From positions 7,056,001-7,120,000 of the forward strand of contig NC_063259.1 in assembly GCF_019578655.1 (NCBI RefSeq): a DNA stretch of 64,000 nt, written 5' to 3'. The first letter of the stretch is position 1. Each line of letters begins with the position of its first letter. Below the pieces are notes generated by a model. That model saw only the letters and a program-made list of their open reading frames with translations, ran no database searches and was not told where the DNA came from. Source of the DNA: Ricinus communis. Taxonomy: Eukaryota > Streptophyta > Magnoliopsida > Malpighiales > Euphorbiaceae. The translations under genes were made by a program, and so were the position numbers. Of the stretch, positions 1 through 14,730 are shown in pieces.

Positions 1-3000
1 TAAATTATTAGCACCATTATAGGTTTTTTTCTCAAATTGATAAATATACACGTTTTACGAAGTTATTTTCTTATATTAAGAAATATACCCTTTTATGGGG
101 TTGTTTACTCATTTTATCAAATTAACTCGTTTAAGGGGTTATTTTCTCATACTCATAAATACACCAAAATTATGGGGTTATTTTTTGAGATTCACAAATA
201 TCACCGTATTACGAGGTTGTTCTCTAATATTTATAAATATACCCCTTTTATGGGGTTACTTTCTCATAATAAAAAATTTACCTCTTCTACGAAGTCGTTT
301 CTTAGACTTGCAAATACACTACTTTTACTGGGTTGTTTTCTCAGATTCATAAATATACATGTTTTACGGGATTGATTTCTCATATTATAAAATTAACCCA
401 TTTAAGGGGTTGTTTTCTCATACTCACAAATATACCACAATTACAGTGTTATTTTCTCCGATTGATAAATATCCCCGTATTACGGGGTTATTTTCTAATA
501 TTTATAAAAATATACCCCTCTTACGGGGTTGTTTTCTCCGACTGATAAATATTCCCGTATTACAAGGTTGTTTTCTAATATTTAGAAATATACCTCTCTT
601 ACGGGGTTGTTTTCTCATATTAAAAAATTTACCCCTTCTACGAGGATGTTTTCTGAGACTCGCAATTACACTACTTTTACAGTGTTGTTTTCTCAGATTC
701 ATAAATATACATGTTTTATGGGGTTATTTTCTTATATTGATAAATATAATACTTTTACGGTGTCGTTTTCTTATATTAAATTATTAGCAATATTATGAGG
801 TTGTTTTCTGAAATTTATAAATATACACATTTTATGGGGTAATTTCTTTATATTGACAAATATACCCCTTTTACCGGTTTGTTTTCTCTTATTATAAAAT
901 TAACCCATTTAAGGGATTATTTTCTCATACTCACAAATATGCCATAATTACCGGGTTATTTTCTCATATTCATAAATATCACCGTATTACGGGGTTATTT
1001 TTTAATGTTTATAAATACACCCCTCTTACGGGGTTATTTTCTCATATTAAAAAATTTACCCCTTCTACGGGGCTGTTTTCTTAAAACTAGCAATTATACT
1101 ACTTTTACGGGATTTTTTTTTTAGATTTATAAATATACACCTTTTACGGAGTTATTTTCTTAATATTGATAAACATACCACTTTTATGGGGTCGTTTTCT
1201 CTTATTAAATTATTAGAAATATTATGGGGTTATTTTCTCAAATTCATATAAATATACACGGTTTATGGAGTTATTTTCTTATATAGACAAATATACCTTT
1301 TTACGGGGTTATTTTCTTATATTATAGAATTAACCCATTTAAGGAGTTGTTTTCTCATACTAACAAATATACTAAAATTACGGGGTTATTTTCTCCGATT
1401 GATAAATATCCCCGTATTACGGGGTTGTTTTCTAACATTTATAAATACACCCCTCTTATGGGGTTGTTTTCTCATATTAAAAAATTTACCCCTTCTACGG
1501 GACTGTTTTCTTATACTGGCAATCACACTACCTTTACGAGATTATTTTCTCAGATTCAAAAATATAAATATTTTACGGGATTATTTTTTTATATTGATAA
1601 ATATACCACTTTGACGAGGTCGTTTTCTCATATTAGATTATTAGCACTATTATGGGTTATTTTCTCAAATTCATAAATATACACGTTTTACGGGGTTATT
1701 TCTTATATTGACAAATATACTACTTTTACGGGGTTGTTTTCTAGATTCATAAATATACAAGTTTTGTGGAGTTATTTTCTTAATACTGTTAAATATACCA
1801 TTTTTACGGGATTGTTTTCTCATATTCAATTATTAGCAATATTATGGGGTTGTTTTCTCAAATTTACAAATATACACGTTTTACGGGGTTATTTTCCTAT
1901 ATTGATAAATATACCCCTTTTCACGAGGTTGTTTTCTCATATTATAAAATTAACCAATTTAATTGGTTGGTAATACTCACAAATATACCACAATTACGGT
2001 ATTATTTTCTCAGATTCATAAATATTTCCGTATTATAGGGTTATTATCTCATATTTAAAAATTTACCCCTTCTATGATGTTGTTTTCTTAGACTGGCAAT
2101 TCCATTACTTTGACGGGATTGTTTTTTTATATTCATAAATATACACCTTTTATGGAGTTATTTTCTTAATATTGATAAATATACCACTTTTACGGGGTCG
2201 TCTTCTCATATTAAATTATTAGCACTATTATGGGGTTGCTTTCTCAAATTGATAAATATACACGTTTCACGAGGTTATTTTCTTATATTGACAAATATAC
2301 CCCTTTTACGGGTTTGTTTTCTCAAATTATAAAATTAACCAATTTAAGGGGTTGTTTTCTCATACTCACAAATATACCATAATTACGGGGTTATTTTCTC
2401 AGCTTTATAAATATTCCCGTATTACAGGGTTGTTATCTCATATTAAAACATTTACCCTTTCTACGAGGCTGTTTCTTTAGATCGGCAATTATACTACTTT
2501 TTGGGGATTATTTTCTGATATTCATAAATATACACGTTTTATGAAGTTATTTTCTTTTATTGATAAATATACCACTTTGACGAGGTTGTTTTCTCATATT
2601 AAATTATTAGCACTATTACGGTGTTGTTTCTTCACATTCACAAATATACACGTTTTACAGGGTTATTAATTTATACTGATAAATATACCATTTTTACGGG
2701 GTCGTTTTCTCATATTAAAGTATTAGCACTATTATAGTGTTGTTTTCTCAAATTCATAAATATACACGTTTTACGGGGTTATTTTCTTATATTGACAAAT
2801 ATACCTCTTTTACGGGGTTGTTTTCTCATATTAAAAAATTTACTCCTTCTACGAGGCTGTTTCCTTAGACTCGCAATTACACTACTTTTACAGGGTTATT
2901 TTCTCATATTCATAAATATCACCGTATTACGGGGTTGTTTTCTAATGTTTATAAATACACCCCCTTACGGGGTTATTTTCTCATATTAAAAAATTTACCC

Positions 3001-5042
3001 CTTCTATAGGGCTGTTTTCTTAAAACTGGCAATTACACTACTTTTACGGGATTGTTTTTTCAGATTCATAAATATACACCTTTTATGGAGTTATTTTCTT
3101 AATATTGATAAATATACTACTTTTATGGGGTCTTTTTCTCATATTAAATTATTAACACTATCACGGGGTTATTTTCTCAAATTCATAAATATACACGTTT
3201 ACAGAGTTATTTTCTTATATTGACAAATATATCCTTTTTACGGGGTTGTTTTCTCATATTATAAAATTACACAATTTAAGGGGTTGTTTTCTCATACTCA
3301 CAAATATACCAAAATTACGGGGTTATTTTTTCCAATTGATAAATATCCCCGTATTACGGGGTTGTTTTCTAACATTTATAAATATACCCCTCTTACTGGG
3401 CTTTTTCTCATATTAAAAAATTTACCCTTTCTACGGGGCTGTTTTCTTAAAATAGTAATCACACTACCTTTACGGGGTTATTTTCTCAGATTCATAAATA
3501 TACACGTTTTATGGGATTATTTTCTTATATTGATAAATATACTACTTTTACGGAGTTATTTTCTCATATTATAAAATTAACCCATTTAAGGGGTTGTTTT
3601 CTCATACTCATAAATATACCACAATTACGGGGTTATTTTATCATATTCATAAATATCACCGTATTACGGAGTTATTTTTTAATATTTATAAATATACCCC
3701 TCTTACGGGGTTGTTTTCTCATATTAAAAAATTTACCCCGTCTATGCAGCTGTTTTCTTAGACTCGCAATTACACTACTTTTACGGGGTTGTTTTCTGAG
3801 ATTTATAATTTTACACGTTTTACGGGTTATTTTCTTATATTGATCGATATACCATTTTTATGGGGTCGTTTTTTCATATTAAATTATTAGCACTATTATG
3901 GAGTTGTTTTCTCAAATTCATAAATATACACGTTTTACGGGATTATTTTCTTATATTGACAAATATACCCCTTTCACGAGGTTGTTTTCTCATATTAAAA
4001 AATTTACCCCTTCTATGAGGCTGTTTTCTCAGACTCGCAATTACACTACTTTTACGGGGTTGTTTTCTGAGATTCATAAATATAAACGTTTTACGTGGTT
4101 ATTTTCTTATATTGATAAATATACCAGTTTTACAGGGTTATTTTCTCATATTAAATTCTTAGCACTATTATGGGGTTGTTTTCATAAATATATACCTTTT
4201 ACGGGATTATTATATTGACAAATATACCCTTTTTACGGGATTGTTTTCTCATATTAAAAAAATTCACCCCTTCTACGAGGTTGTTTTCTTAGACTCGCAA
4301 TTACATTACTTTTATGGGGTTGTTTTCTCAGATTCATAAATATACACGTTTTACAAAATTATTTTCTTATATTGATAAATATACTACTTTTATGTTGTCA
4401 TTTTTTCATATTAAATTATTAGCAATATTATGGGATTGTTTTCTCAAATTCATAAATATACATGTTTTGCGGGGTTATTTTCTTATATTGACAAATCTAA
4501 ACTTTTATGGGATTGTTTTCTCATATTATAAAATTAACCAATTTAAGGGGTCGTTTTTTTATACTCACAAATATACCACAATTATGGGGTTATTTTCTCA
4601 TATTCATAAATATCCTCGTATTACGGGGTTGTTTTCTCATATTGAAAAATTTACCCCTTCTACAAGGCTATTTTCTTAGACTGGCATTTACACAAATTTT
4701 ATGGGGTTGTTTTCTAGGTTCATAAATATACACGTTTTATAGAATTATTTTCTTAATAATTATAAATATACCACTTTTACGGGATCATTTTTCAGATTAA
4801 ATTATTAGCAATATTATGGAGTTGTTTTCTTAAATTCATAAATATACACGTTTTACAGGGTATTTTCTTATATTGACAAACATACCCCTTTTATGGGGTT
4901 GTTTTCTCATATTATAATATTAAATAATTTAAGGAGTTGTTTTCTCATACTCACAAATATACCACAATTACGGGGTTATTTTCTCAGATTCATAAATATT
5001 CCCGTAGTATGGGGTTGTTATCTCATATTAAAAAATTTACCT
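1..5042 (+). repeat. 39-bp satellite array, segment 1
   Basis: Tandem array of about 39-bp monomers that begin GGGGTTGTTTTCTCA, continue through a TAAATATAC-like core and end in TTTTAC or similar. The segment opens inside monomer type 11 (AATTATTAGCAC). I used the TTATTAG of type 11 as a marker; by hand count it occurs near 9, 785, 1214, 1642, 1834, 2220, 2608, 2724, 3888, 4160, 4420 and 4806, with a TTATTAA variant near 3153. Spacings are a mixture of about 427 to 430 (full 11-mers), 386 to 388 (10-mers) and shorter forms of 3, 5 or 7 monomers. No gene is visible. Open frames here repeat every 13 residues and break at single-base indels, as expected for a non-coding satellite. The segment ends where the TRIM-like element is inserted inside a type 7 monomer. 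Confidence 0.95.
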
Positions 5043-5439
5043 TGTGACAGCCTGGCCTAGAGAAGCGGTCCGACAAGGGCGGGAAGTGGACGCTCGGGCA
5101 AATATAGGATGCCTGGATAAGGAGCAACTTCTGGCAGACTTCTAGGATGGCAGCACTCTAAGGCACGGGGGTAGATGAATGAATCGAATTGCACATTGAA
5201 ACGAGGCAGGAATGGTTGATAACATATATATAAAGAGTTAGAATTAATCACACGAGGCACCTTTTGTTTGTTTGGCTGTGGAGTTATAGGAACTCTGAAG
5301 TTAAATGTGCTTGTTTAGAGAAATTCCAAGGTGGGGGACCTCCTAGAAAGTTCTTGAACCCACCAAAGGGACAAAACCGTGAGGCTAGTGGGCGCCAAAG
5401 CAGACAATATCTCATGTGTTTTAGTTCGGGGTCGTTATA
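5043..5439 (+). repeat. Left LTR of TRIM copy 1
   Basis: 397 bp, TGTGACAGCC to TCGTTATA. It is GC-richer than the flanking satellite. It matches the right LTR (5511-5872) and both LTR parts of the second TRIM copy (from 54642 and from 55104). The last bases read TATA where the right LTR has TACA, so one substitution has damaged the expected CA end. Confidence 0.85.
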
Positions 5440-5442
5440 AAA

Positions 5443-5460
5443 TGGTATAAGAGCCGAACC
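5443..5460 (+). other. Primer-binding-site-like sequence of TRIM copy 1
   Basis: TGGTATAAGAGCC starts 4 bp after the left LTR. It resembles the initiator-tRNA-Met-complementary sequence TGGTATCAGAGC that primes many plant LTR retrotransposons, and differs by one base in the core. The position just inside the 5' LTR is what a PBS requires. Confidence 0.7.
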
Positions 5461-5510
5461 CCTCTAGTAGATGTGTGGTTCGAGGATGAACTAGACAGAG
5501 CTGGTGGGCA

Positions 5511-5872
5511 TGTGACAGTGGATGCCCGAGCAAATATAGGATGCCTGGACAACGAGCGGCTTCTGGCAGGCTTCTAGGATGGCAGCATTCTAAGATACGG
5601 AGGTACATGAATGGATCGAATTGCATATCGAAATGGGGCGGGAATGGTTGATAACATATATGTAAAGACTTGGAACTAATCACATGAGGCGCCTTTTGGT
5701 TATTTGGCTGTGGAATTATAGGAACTCCTAAATTAACCGTGCTTGGTTCAGAGAAACTCCAAGATGGGGGACCTCTTGGGAAGTTATCGAACCCACCAAT
5801 AGGACAAAACCGTGAGGCCAGTGGGGGCCAAAGCGGACAATATCTCATGTGATCTGGTTCAGGGTCGTTACA
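5511..5872 (+). repeat. Right LTR of TRIM copy 1
   Basis: 362 bp, TGTGACAG to GGTCGTTACA. Compared with the left LTR it has lost about 35 bp directly after TGTGACAG, so the first bases run straight into TGGATGCCCGAG. The sequence before it (GCTGGTGGGCA) is in the place of a polypurine tract, though only partly purine. The satellite resumes at 5873. Confidence 0.85.
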
Positions 5873-8800
5873 TACCATTTACGATGCTGTTTTCTTAGAT
5901 TGGCAATTACACTACTTTTACGGGGTTGTTTTCTCATATTCATAAATATACACCTTTTATGGAGTAATTTTCTTAATATTGATAAATATAACACTTTTAC
6001 GGGATTATTTTCTCATATTAAATTATTAGCACTATTATGGAGTTGTTTTCTCAAATTGATAAATATACATGTTTCAGGGGGTTATTTTCTTATGTTGACA
6101 AATATGCCCTTTTACGAGGTTGTTTTCTCATATTATAAAATTAACACATTTAAAGGTTTATTTTCTCATACTCATAAATATACCACAATTACGGGTTTAT
6201 TTTCTCATATTAAAAAATTTACCTATTCTATGAGGCTGTTTCCTTAGACTCGCAATTACACTACTTTTACGGGGTTGTTTTCTCAAATTCATAAATATAC
6301 ACGTTTTACGGAGTTATTTTCTTATATTGATAAATATACCACTTTTACGGGGTCATTTTTTCATATTATATTATTAGCACTATTAAGAGATAGTTTTCTC
6401 AAATTGATAAATATACACGTCTTATGGAGATATTTTCTTATATTGACAAATATACCCCTTTTACGGGGTTGTTTTCTCATATTATAAAATTAACACATTT
6501 AAAGGGTTGTTTTCTCATACTCATAAATATACCACAGTTACGGGATTATTTTCTTAGATTCATATCTTAGACTGGTAATTACACTACTTCTATGAGGTTA
6601 TTTTTTCAAATTCATAAATATACACCTTTTACAAAGTTATTTTCTGAATATTGATAAATACACCACTTTTACGTGGTCCTTTTTTCATATTTAATTATTA
6701 GTATTATAATGGGGTTATTTAATCAAATTGATAAATATACACGTTTTACGGGGTTATTTCCTTATATTGTTAAATATAACTCTTTTACGGGGTTATTCCT
6801 TATATTGATGAATATAACCCGTTTATGGGATTGTTTTCTAATACTTATAAATATACCTCTCTTACGGGGTTGTTTTCTCATACTAAAAAATTTACTCCTT
6901 CTACAAGGCTGTTTGCTTGGACTCGTAGTTATACTACTTTTACGAGGTTGTTTTCTCAGATTCATAAATATACATGTTTTACGGGGTTATTTTCTTATAT
7001 TAATAAATATACCACTTTTACAGGGTCGTTTTCTCGTATTAAATTATTAGCACTATTAGGGGGTTGTTTTCTCAAATTTAGAAATATACACGTTTTACAG
7101 GGTTATTTTCTTACATTGATAAATATACTCCTTTTACGGGGTTGATTTCTCATATTATAAAATTAACCCATTTAAGGTGTTGTTTTCTCATACTCACAAA
7201 TATACTAAAATTATGGGGTTATTTTCTCCGATTAATAAATATCCCTATATTACGAGGTTGATTTCTAAATTTAGAAATATACCCCTCTTACGGGGTTGTT
7301 TTCTCATATTAAAAAATTCACCCCTTCTACGAGGTTGTTTTCTTATACTAGTAATTACACTACTTTTACGGGGTTGTTTTTTCAGATTCATAAATATACA
7401 TGTTTTACGGAGTGTTTTCTTATATTGATAAATATACCACTTTTATGGTGTCGTTTTCTCATATTAAATTATTACCAATATTTTGGGATTTTTTCTCAAA
7501 TTGATAAATATACACGTATTACGGGGTTGTTTTCTTAGACTAGGAATTACACTACTTTTACGGGGTTATTTTCTAGGTTCATAAATATACACGTTTTACG
7601 GAGTTATTTTCTGAATATTGATAAATATACCACATTTACGGGGTCGTTTTCTCATATGAAATTATTATCACTATTATGGGCTTATTTTCTCAAATTCATA
7701 AATATACAGGTTTTACGGAGTTATTTCCATATATTGACAAATATAACCCTTTTATGGGGTTGTTTTCTCTTATTATAAAATTAACCTATTTAAGAGGTTG
7801 TTTTCTCATACTCACAAATATGCTATAATTACAGGGTTATTTTCTCAGATTCATAAATATCACCACATTAAAGGGTCGTGTTTTCTAATGTTTATAAATA
7901 TATCCCCTTACCGAGTTATTTTCTCATACTAAAAAATTTACCCCTTCTACAGGGCTGTTTTCTTAGATTGGCAATTACACTACTTTTACGGGGTTGGTTT
8001 TTTTTTAGATTCATAAATATACACCTTTTACGGAGTAATTTTTCTAATATTGATAAATATACCACTTTTACGTGATTGTTTTCTCATATTAAATTATTAG
8101 CACAAATAAGGGGTTATTTTCTCAATTCATAAATATACACGTTTTGCGGAGATATTTTTTTATATTGACAAATCTACCCCTTTTACAAGGTTGTTTTCTC
8201 ATATTATAAAATTAACCCATTTAAGGGGGTGTTTTCTCATACTCATATATATACCATAATTAAGGGGTTATTTTTTCAAATTCATAAATATTCCTGTATT
8301 ACAGGGTTGTTTTCTAATGTTTATAAATATACCCCCTTACATAGTTATTTTCTCATATTAAAAAATTTACCCCTTCTTCGGGGCTGCTTTCTTAGACTGG
8401 CAATTACACTACTTTAATAGGATTATTTTTTCAAATTCATAAATATATACCTTTTACGAAGTTATTTTCTTAATATTGATAAATACACCACTTTTACGAG
8501 GTCATTTTTTCATATTTAATTATTAGCACTATTATGAGGTTGTTTTCTCAAATTGATAAATATATACATTTTACGGGGTTATTTTCGTATGTTGACAAAT
8601 ATACCCCATTTACGGGGTTGTTTTCTCATATTATAAAATTAACCCATTTAACGGGTTGTTTTCTCATACTCACAAATAAATCAACATTACGAGGTTATTT
8701 TATCCGATTAATAAACATCTCCATATTACGGAGTTATTTTCTGATATTTATAAATATACCTCTCTTTTACCCCTTCGACAAGGTTGTTTTCTTAGACTCG

Positions 8801-11690
8801 CAATTACACTACTTTTACGGGGTTATTTTCTCAGATTCATAAATATACACATTTTACGAGGTTAATTTCTTATATTGATAAATATACCACTTTTACGGGG
8901 TCGTTTTCCTATATTAAATTAGTAGCACCATTTAAGGGGTTATTTTTTGAGACTCATATATATACCACAATTATGGAGTTATTTTCTCAAATTCATATAT
9001 ATACCCCAATTACGGGGTTGTTCTCTAATATTTATAAATATATCCCTCTTACGGGGTTGTTTTGTCATATTAAAAAATTTACCCCTTCTATGATGATGTT
9101 TTCTTAGCCTTGCAATTACACTAATTTTACGGGGTTGTTTTCTCAAATTCATAAATATACACATTTTACAGAGTAATTTTCTTATATTGGTAAATATACC
9201 ACTTCTATGGGATCGTTTTCTCATATTAAGTTATTAGCACTATTATGGAGTTATTTTATCAAATTGATAAATATAGACATTTTACGGGATTATTTCCTTA
9301 TATTGACAAATATACCCCTTTTACGAGGTTATGCTCATATTATAAAATCAACCCATTTAAGGAATTATTTTCTCATACTCACAAATATACCACAATTACA
9401 GGGTTACTTTCTCAGATTTACAAATATCACCGTATTACGGGATTGTTCTCTAATATTTATAAATATACCCCTCTTATGGGGTTGTTTTCTCATATTAAAA
9501 AAATTACCGCTTCTAAGGGAATGTTTTCTTAGACTAGCAATTACACTACTTTTACGGGGTTATTTTCTCATATTCATAAATATACACGTTTTACGGGGTT
9601 ATTTTCTTATATTTGTAAATATACCACTTCTACGAGATCGCTTTCTCATATTAAATTATTAGCACTATTATGGGGTTATTTTCTCAAATTGATAAATGTA
9701 CATGTTTTATGAGATTATTTTCTTATATTGAAAAATATACTCCTTTTACGGGGTTGTTTTCTCATATCATAAAATTAACCCATTTAAGAGGTTGTTTTCT
9801 CATACTCACAGATATACCAAAATTACATGGTGATTTTCTTCGATTGATAAATATCCCTGTATTATGGGGTGATTTTCTAATATTTATAAATATACCCCTC
9901 TTACGGGGTTATTTTTTCATATTAAAAAAATTTTACCCCTTATACAAGGCTGTTTTCTTAGACATGCAATTACATTACTTTTTCGGGGCCATTTTCTTAG
10001 TTTCATAAATATACACATTTACGGGGCCATTTTCTTATATTAAATTATTAGCACTATTATTGGGTTCTTTTCTCAAATACATAAATATACACGTTTTACG
10101 GGTTATTTTCTTATATTGACAAATATACGCCTTTTACGGGGTTGTTGTCTCATATTAAAAAATTAATAAATTTTAGGGGTTGTTTCATCATACTCACAAA
10201 TATACCATAATTACGGGGTTATTTTCTTAGGTCCATAAATATCCCCGTATTACAGGGTTATTTTCTCATATCAAAATATTTATCCCTTGTCCGAAGCTGT
10301 TTTCTTAGACCGGTAATTACACTACTTTTACTTGGTTGTTTTATCAGATTTATAAATATACACGTTTTACGAAATTATTTTCTTATATTGATAAATATAC
10401 CACTTTTATAGGGTCGATGTCTAATATTAAATTATTAGCACTATTATGGAATTATTTTTTTAAATTCATAAATATACATGTTTGACGAAGTTATTATCTT
10501 ATATTGATAAATATATCACTTTTACAGGGTCATTTTCTAATATTAAATTATTAGCATTATTATGGGGTTATTTTCTCAAATTCATAAATATACTTGTTTT
10601 ATGAAGTTATTTTCTTATATTGACAAATATACCCCTTTTACGGGATTGTTTTCTCATATTAAAATATTTCTCCCTTGTACGAGGCTATTTTCTTAGACTG
10701 ACAATTACACTACTTTTACAGGGTTATTTTCTCTGATTTAAAAACATACATGTTTACGGAGTTATTTTCTTATATTGATAAATATACCACTTTTACAGGG
10801 TCATTTTTTCATTAAATTAATAGTAATATTATGGGGTTATTATCTCAAATTCATAACTATACACGTTTTACAAAGTTATTCTCTTATATTGACAAATATA
10901 CCCTTTTTACGGGGATGCTTTCTCGTATTATAAAATTAACCTATTTAAGGGATTGTTTTCTCATATTCACAAATATACCAATATTATGGGGTTATTTTCT
11001 CATATTTATAAATATCACTATATTACGGGGTTGTTTTCTAATATTTATAAATATACCACTCTTACGAGGTAGTTTTCTCGTATTAAAAAAATTATCCTTT
11101 CTACAGAGGCGATTTTCTTATCCTCGCATTTACACTACTTTTACGGGGGTTGTTTTCTGAAGATTCATAAATATACACATTTTACAGGGTTATTTTCTTA
11201 TATTGGTAAATCTACCATTCCTACAGGATCGCTTTCTTGTATTAAATTATTAGCACTATTATGGGGTTATTTTCTCAAATTGTTAAATATACACGTTTTA
11301 TGGGATTATTTTCTTATATTGACAAATATACCACTTTTACGGGGTTGTTTTCTCATATTATAAAATTAATCCATTTAAGAGGTTGCTTTCTCATACTCAT
11401 AGATATACCAAAATTACATGGTTATTTTCTCCAGTTCAGAAATATAACCGTATTATGGGGTTGTTTTCTAATATTTATAAATATATCCCTCTTATGAGGT
11501 TGTTTACTCATATTAAAAAAATTTACCGCTTATAAAAGGTTGTTCTTTTAGAATCGCAATTACACTACTTTTTCGGGGCAGTTTTCTCGGATTCATAAAT
11601 ATACACGTTTTACGGGGTTATTTTCTTATATTGATAAATATAGCACTTTTACGGGGACATTTTCTTATATTAAATTATTAGCACTATTAT

Positions 11691-12116
11691 TGGGTTGTTT
11701 TCTCAAATTTATAAATATACACGTTTTACGAGATTATTTTCTTATATTGACAAATATACCCCTTTTACGGGTTGTCTTCTCATATTATAAAATTAACCTA
11801 TTTAAGGGGTTGTTTTTTCATATTCACAAATATACCACAATTACGGCGTCATTTTCTCAGATTCATAAATATCACCGTATTACAGGGTTATTTTTTAATA
11901 TTTATAAATATATCCCTCTTATGGGGTTGTTTTCTCATATTAAAAAATTTACGCCTTCTACGAGGATGTTTTCTTAAAATGGCAATTACACTACTTTTAC
12001 AGGGTTGTTTTCTCAGATTCATAAATATACACGTTTTACGGGGTTATTTTCTTATATTGATAAATATACCACTTTGATAGGGTCGTTTTCTCATATTAAA
12101 TTATTAGCACTATTAT
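11691..12116 (+). repeat. Reference higher-order repeat (11 monomers)
   Basis: A clean HOR that shows all eleven monomer types in order: u1 11691-11729, u2 11730-11768, u3 11769-11805, u4 11806-11844, u5 11845-11883, u6 11884-11922, u7 11923-11961, u8 11962-12000, u9 12001-12039, u10 12040-12078, u11 12079-12116. Type 3 (ATTATAAAATTAACC) and type 11 (ATTAAATTATTAGCAC) are normally 38 bp, the rest 39, so the consensus is 427 bp; this copy is 426 because u3 has lost one G. Diagnostic cores: u4 ATACTCACAAATATACCA, u5 AAATATCACCGTATTAC, u7 TTAAAAAATTTACCCC, u8 CGCAATTACACTAC. Each type resembles its counterpart in neighbouring HORs more than the other types beside it, which is the definition of a higher-order repeat. 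Confidence 0.92.
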
Positions 12117-14730
12117 GGGGTTGTTTTCTCAAATTCATAAATATACACGTTTTATGGGATTATTTTCTTATATTGACAAATATACCCCTTTTACGGGGTT
12201 CTTTTCTCATATTAAAAAATTAATAAATTTTAGGGGTTCGTAAATTCATAAATTTATATGTTTTACGGGGTTATTTTCTTATATTGATAAATCTCTTTTA
12301 TGGGGTTGATTTCTCATATTATAAATTAACCCATTTAAGGAGTTGTTTGCTAATACTCATAAATATACCAAAATTATATTGTTATTTTCTCCAATTGATA
12401 AATATCCCTGTATTAAGTGGTTGTTTTCTAATATTTATAGATATACCCCTCTTACGAGGTTCTTTTCTCATATGAAAAAATTTACCCCTTTTACGCGGCT
12501 GTTTTCTTAGACTAGCAATTACACTACTTTTACGGGATGGTTTTTTTCAGATTCATAAATATACACTTTTTATGGAATTATTTTCTTAATATTGATAAAT
12601 ATACTACTTTTACGGGATCGTTTTCTCATATTAAATTATTAGTACTATTATGGGTATATTTTCTCAAATTTATAAATACACATATTTTATGGGGTTATAT
12701 TCTTATATTGAGAAATATACCCCTTTTAAGGGGTTGTTTTATCATATTTTAAAATTAACCCATTTAAGGGGTTGTTTTCTCATACTCACAAATATACCAT
12801 AATTGCAGGGTTATTTTCTTAGATTCATAAATATCACCTATTACGAGGCTGTTTTCTAATATTTATAAATCTATTCCTTTACGGGGTTGTTTTCTCATAT
12901 TAAAAATTTACTCCTTCTACAAGGCTGTTTTCTTAGACAGGCAACTACACTACTTTAACAGGGTTATTTTCTCAGATTCATAAATATACACGTTTTACGA
13001 GGTTAATTTCTTGTATTGATAAATATACCACTTTGATGGGGTTATTTTCTCATATTAAATTATTAGCATTATTATGGGGTTATACCACTAATGTGCTCAC
13101 AATTATACCTCAAATGTGGGGTTATTTTTTCAGATTCATAAATATACACGTTTTACAGGATTATTTTCTTATATTGACAAATATATCCCTTTTACTGGAT
13201 TTGTTTCTCTTATTATAAAATTAACCCATTTAAGGGGTTATTTTCTAATACTCACAAATATATCACAATTACGAGGTTATTTTTTCAGATTGATAAATAT
13301 TATCGTATTACGATGTTGTTTTCTAATACTTATAAATATACCCCTCTTACGGGGTTATTTTCTCGTATTAAAAAATTTACCCCTTCTACGTGGCTATTTT
13401 CTTAGACTGGTAATTACACTATTTTTACGAGGTTCTTTTGTTAGAGTCTAAATATACACGTTTTACGAGGTCATTTCTTATATTAAAAAATATACCACTT
13501 TTACGGGGTCGTTTTCTCATATTAAATTATTAGCACTATTATGGGGTCGTTTTCTCAAATTGATAAATACATACATTCTACGAGGTTATTTTCTTATATT
13601 GACAAATATACCCCTTTTACGGGGTTGTTTTCTCATATTATAAAATTAACCAATTTAAGGGGTTGTTTTCTCAGATTCATAAATATACCACAATTACGAG
13701 GTTATTTTTTCAAATTTAAATAATTACCCTTCTACGAGGCTGTTTTCTTGGACTCGCAATTGCACTACATTTATGGGATTATTCTCTCAGATTCATAAAT
13801 ATACACGTTTTATAGGGTTACTTTCTTATATTCATAAATATGCCACTATTACGGTGTCGTTTTCTCATATTAAATTATTAGCACTATTATGGGGTTGTTT
13901 CTCAAATTCATAGATATACACATTTTATGGGATTATTTTCTTATATTGACAAATCTACCCATTTTACGGGGTTGTTTTATGATATTATAAAATTAACCAA
14001 TTTAAGGGGTTATTTTCTCATACTCACAAATATACCACAATTATGGCGTTATTTTCTCAGATTCATAAATATTCCCGTATTACGGGGTTATTATCTCATA
14101 TTAAAAGATTTACCCCTTCTACGAGGCTGTTTTCTTGGATTGGGAATTGCACTATTTTTACGGGATTATTAAATTATTAGCATTATTAGGAATTATTTTC
14201 TCAAATTCATAAATGTACACGTTTTACGGGACTATTTTCTTATATAGACACATATACCCATTTTACGGGGTTATTTTTTCATATTATAAAATTAACCCAT
14301 TTAAGTGGTTGTCTTCTCATACTCACAAATATACCATAATTACGAGGTTATTTTCTTAGATTCATAAATATCACCATATTATGGGGTTGTTTTCTCATAT
14401 TAAAAAATCTAACTCTTCTATGATGTTTTCTTAGACTGGCAATTACACTACTTTAATGGAATTATTTTTTCAGATTTATAAATATACACATTTTACGGGG
14501 TTATTTTATTATATTGATAAATATACCACTTTTACAAGGTCATTTTCTCATATTAAATTATTAGCACTATTATGTATTATTTTCTCAAATTCAAAAATAT
14601 ACACGTTTCACACGGTTATTTTCTTATATGACAAATATACTCCTTTTACGGGGTTATTTTCTCATCTTATAAAATTAACCCATTTAAGGGATTGTTTTCT
14701 AATATTTATAAATGTACCCCACTTACGGGG

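Larger units (their letters stand above)
5043..5872 (+). mobile_element. TRIM-like miniature LTR retrotransposon (copy 1)
   Basis: An 830-bp element built as LTR, very short interior, LTR. The left LTR (5043-5439) begins TGTGACAGCC and ends GGTCGTTATA; the right LTR (5511-5872) begins TGTGACAG and ends GGTCGTTACA, so it has TG...CA ends. The two are clearly homologous but diverged, and the right one lacks about 35 bp near its start. The 71-bp interior (5440-5510) holds a primer-binding-site-like TGGTATAAGAGCC and no coding capacity. TACC occurs on both sides (5038-5041 and 5873-5876), consistent with a 4-5 bp target duplication in the satellite. This size and structure fit the TRIM class of non-autonomous plant retrotransposons. 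A minus-strand frame of 147 codons at 5435-5878 crosses interior and LTR and is not taken as a gene. Confidence 0.85.

Noticed and set aside
1..5042. CRISPR-like array.
   Set aside because: The repeats adjoin one another without unique spacers, the context is a plant satellite, and no cas genes exist.
5435..5878. A 147-codon minus frame.
   Set aside because: It lies over the interior and right LTR of the TRIM, and the related frame in copy 2 is short and broken.
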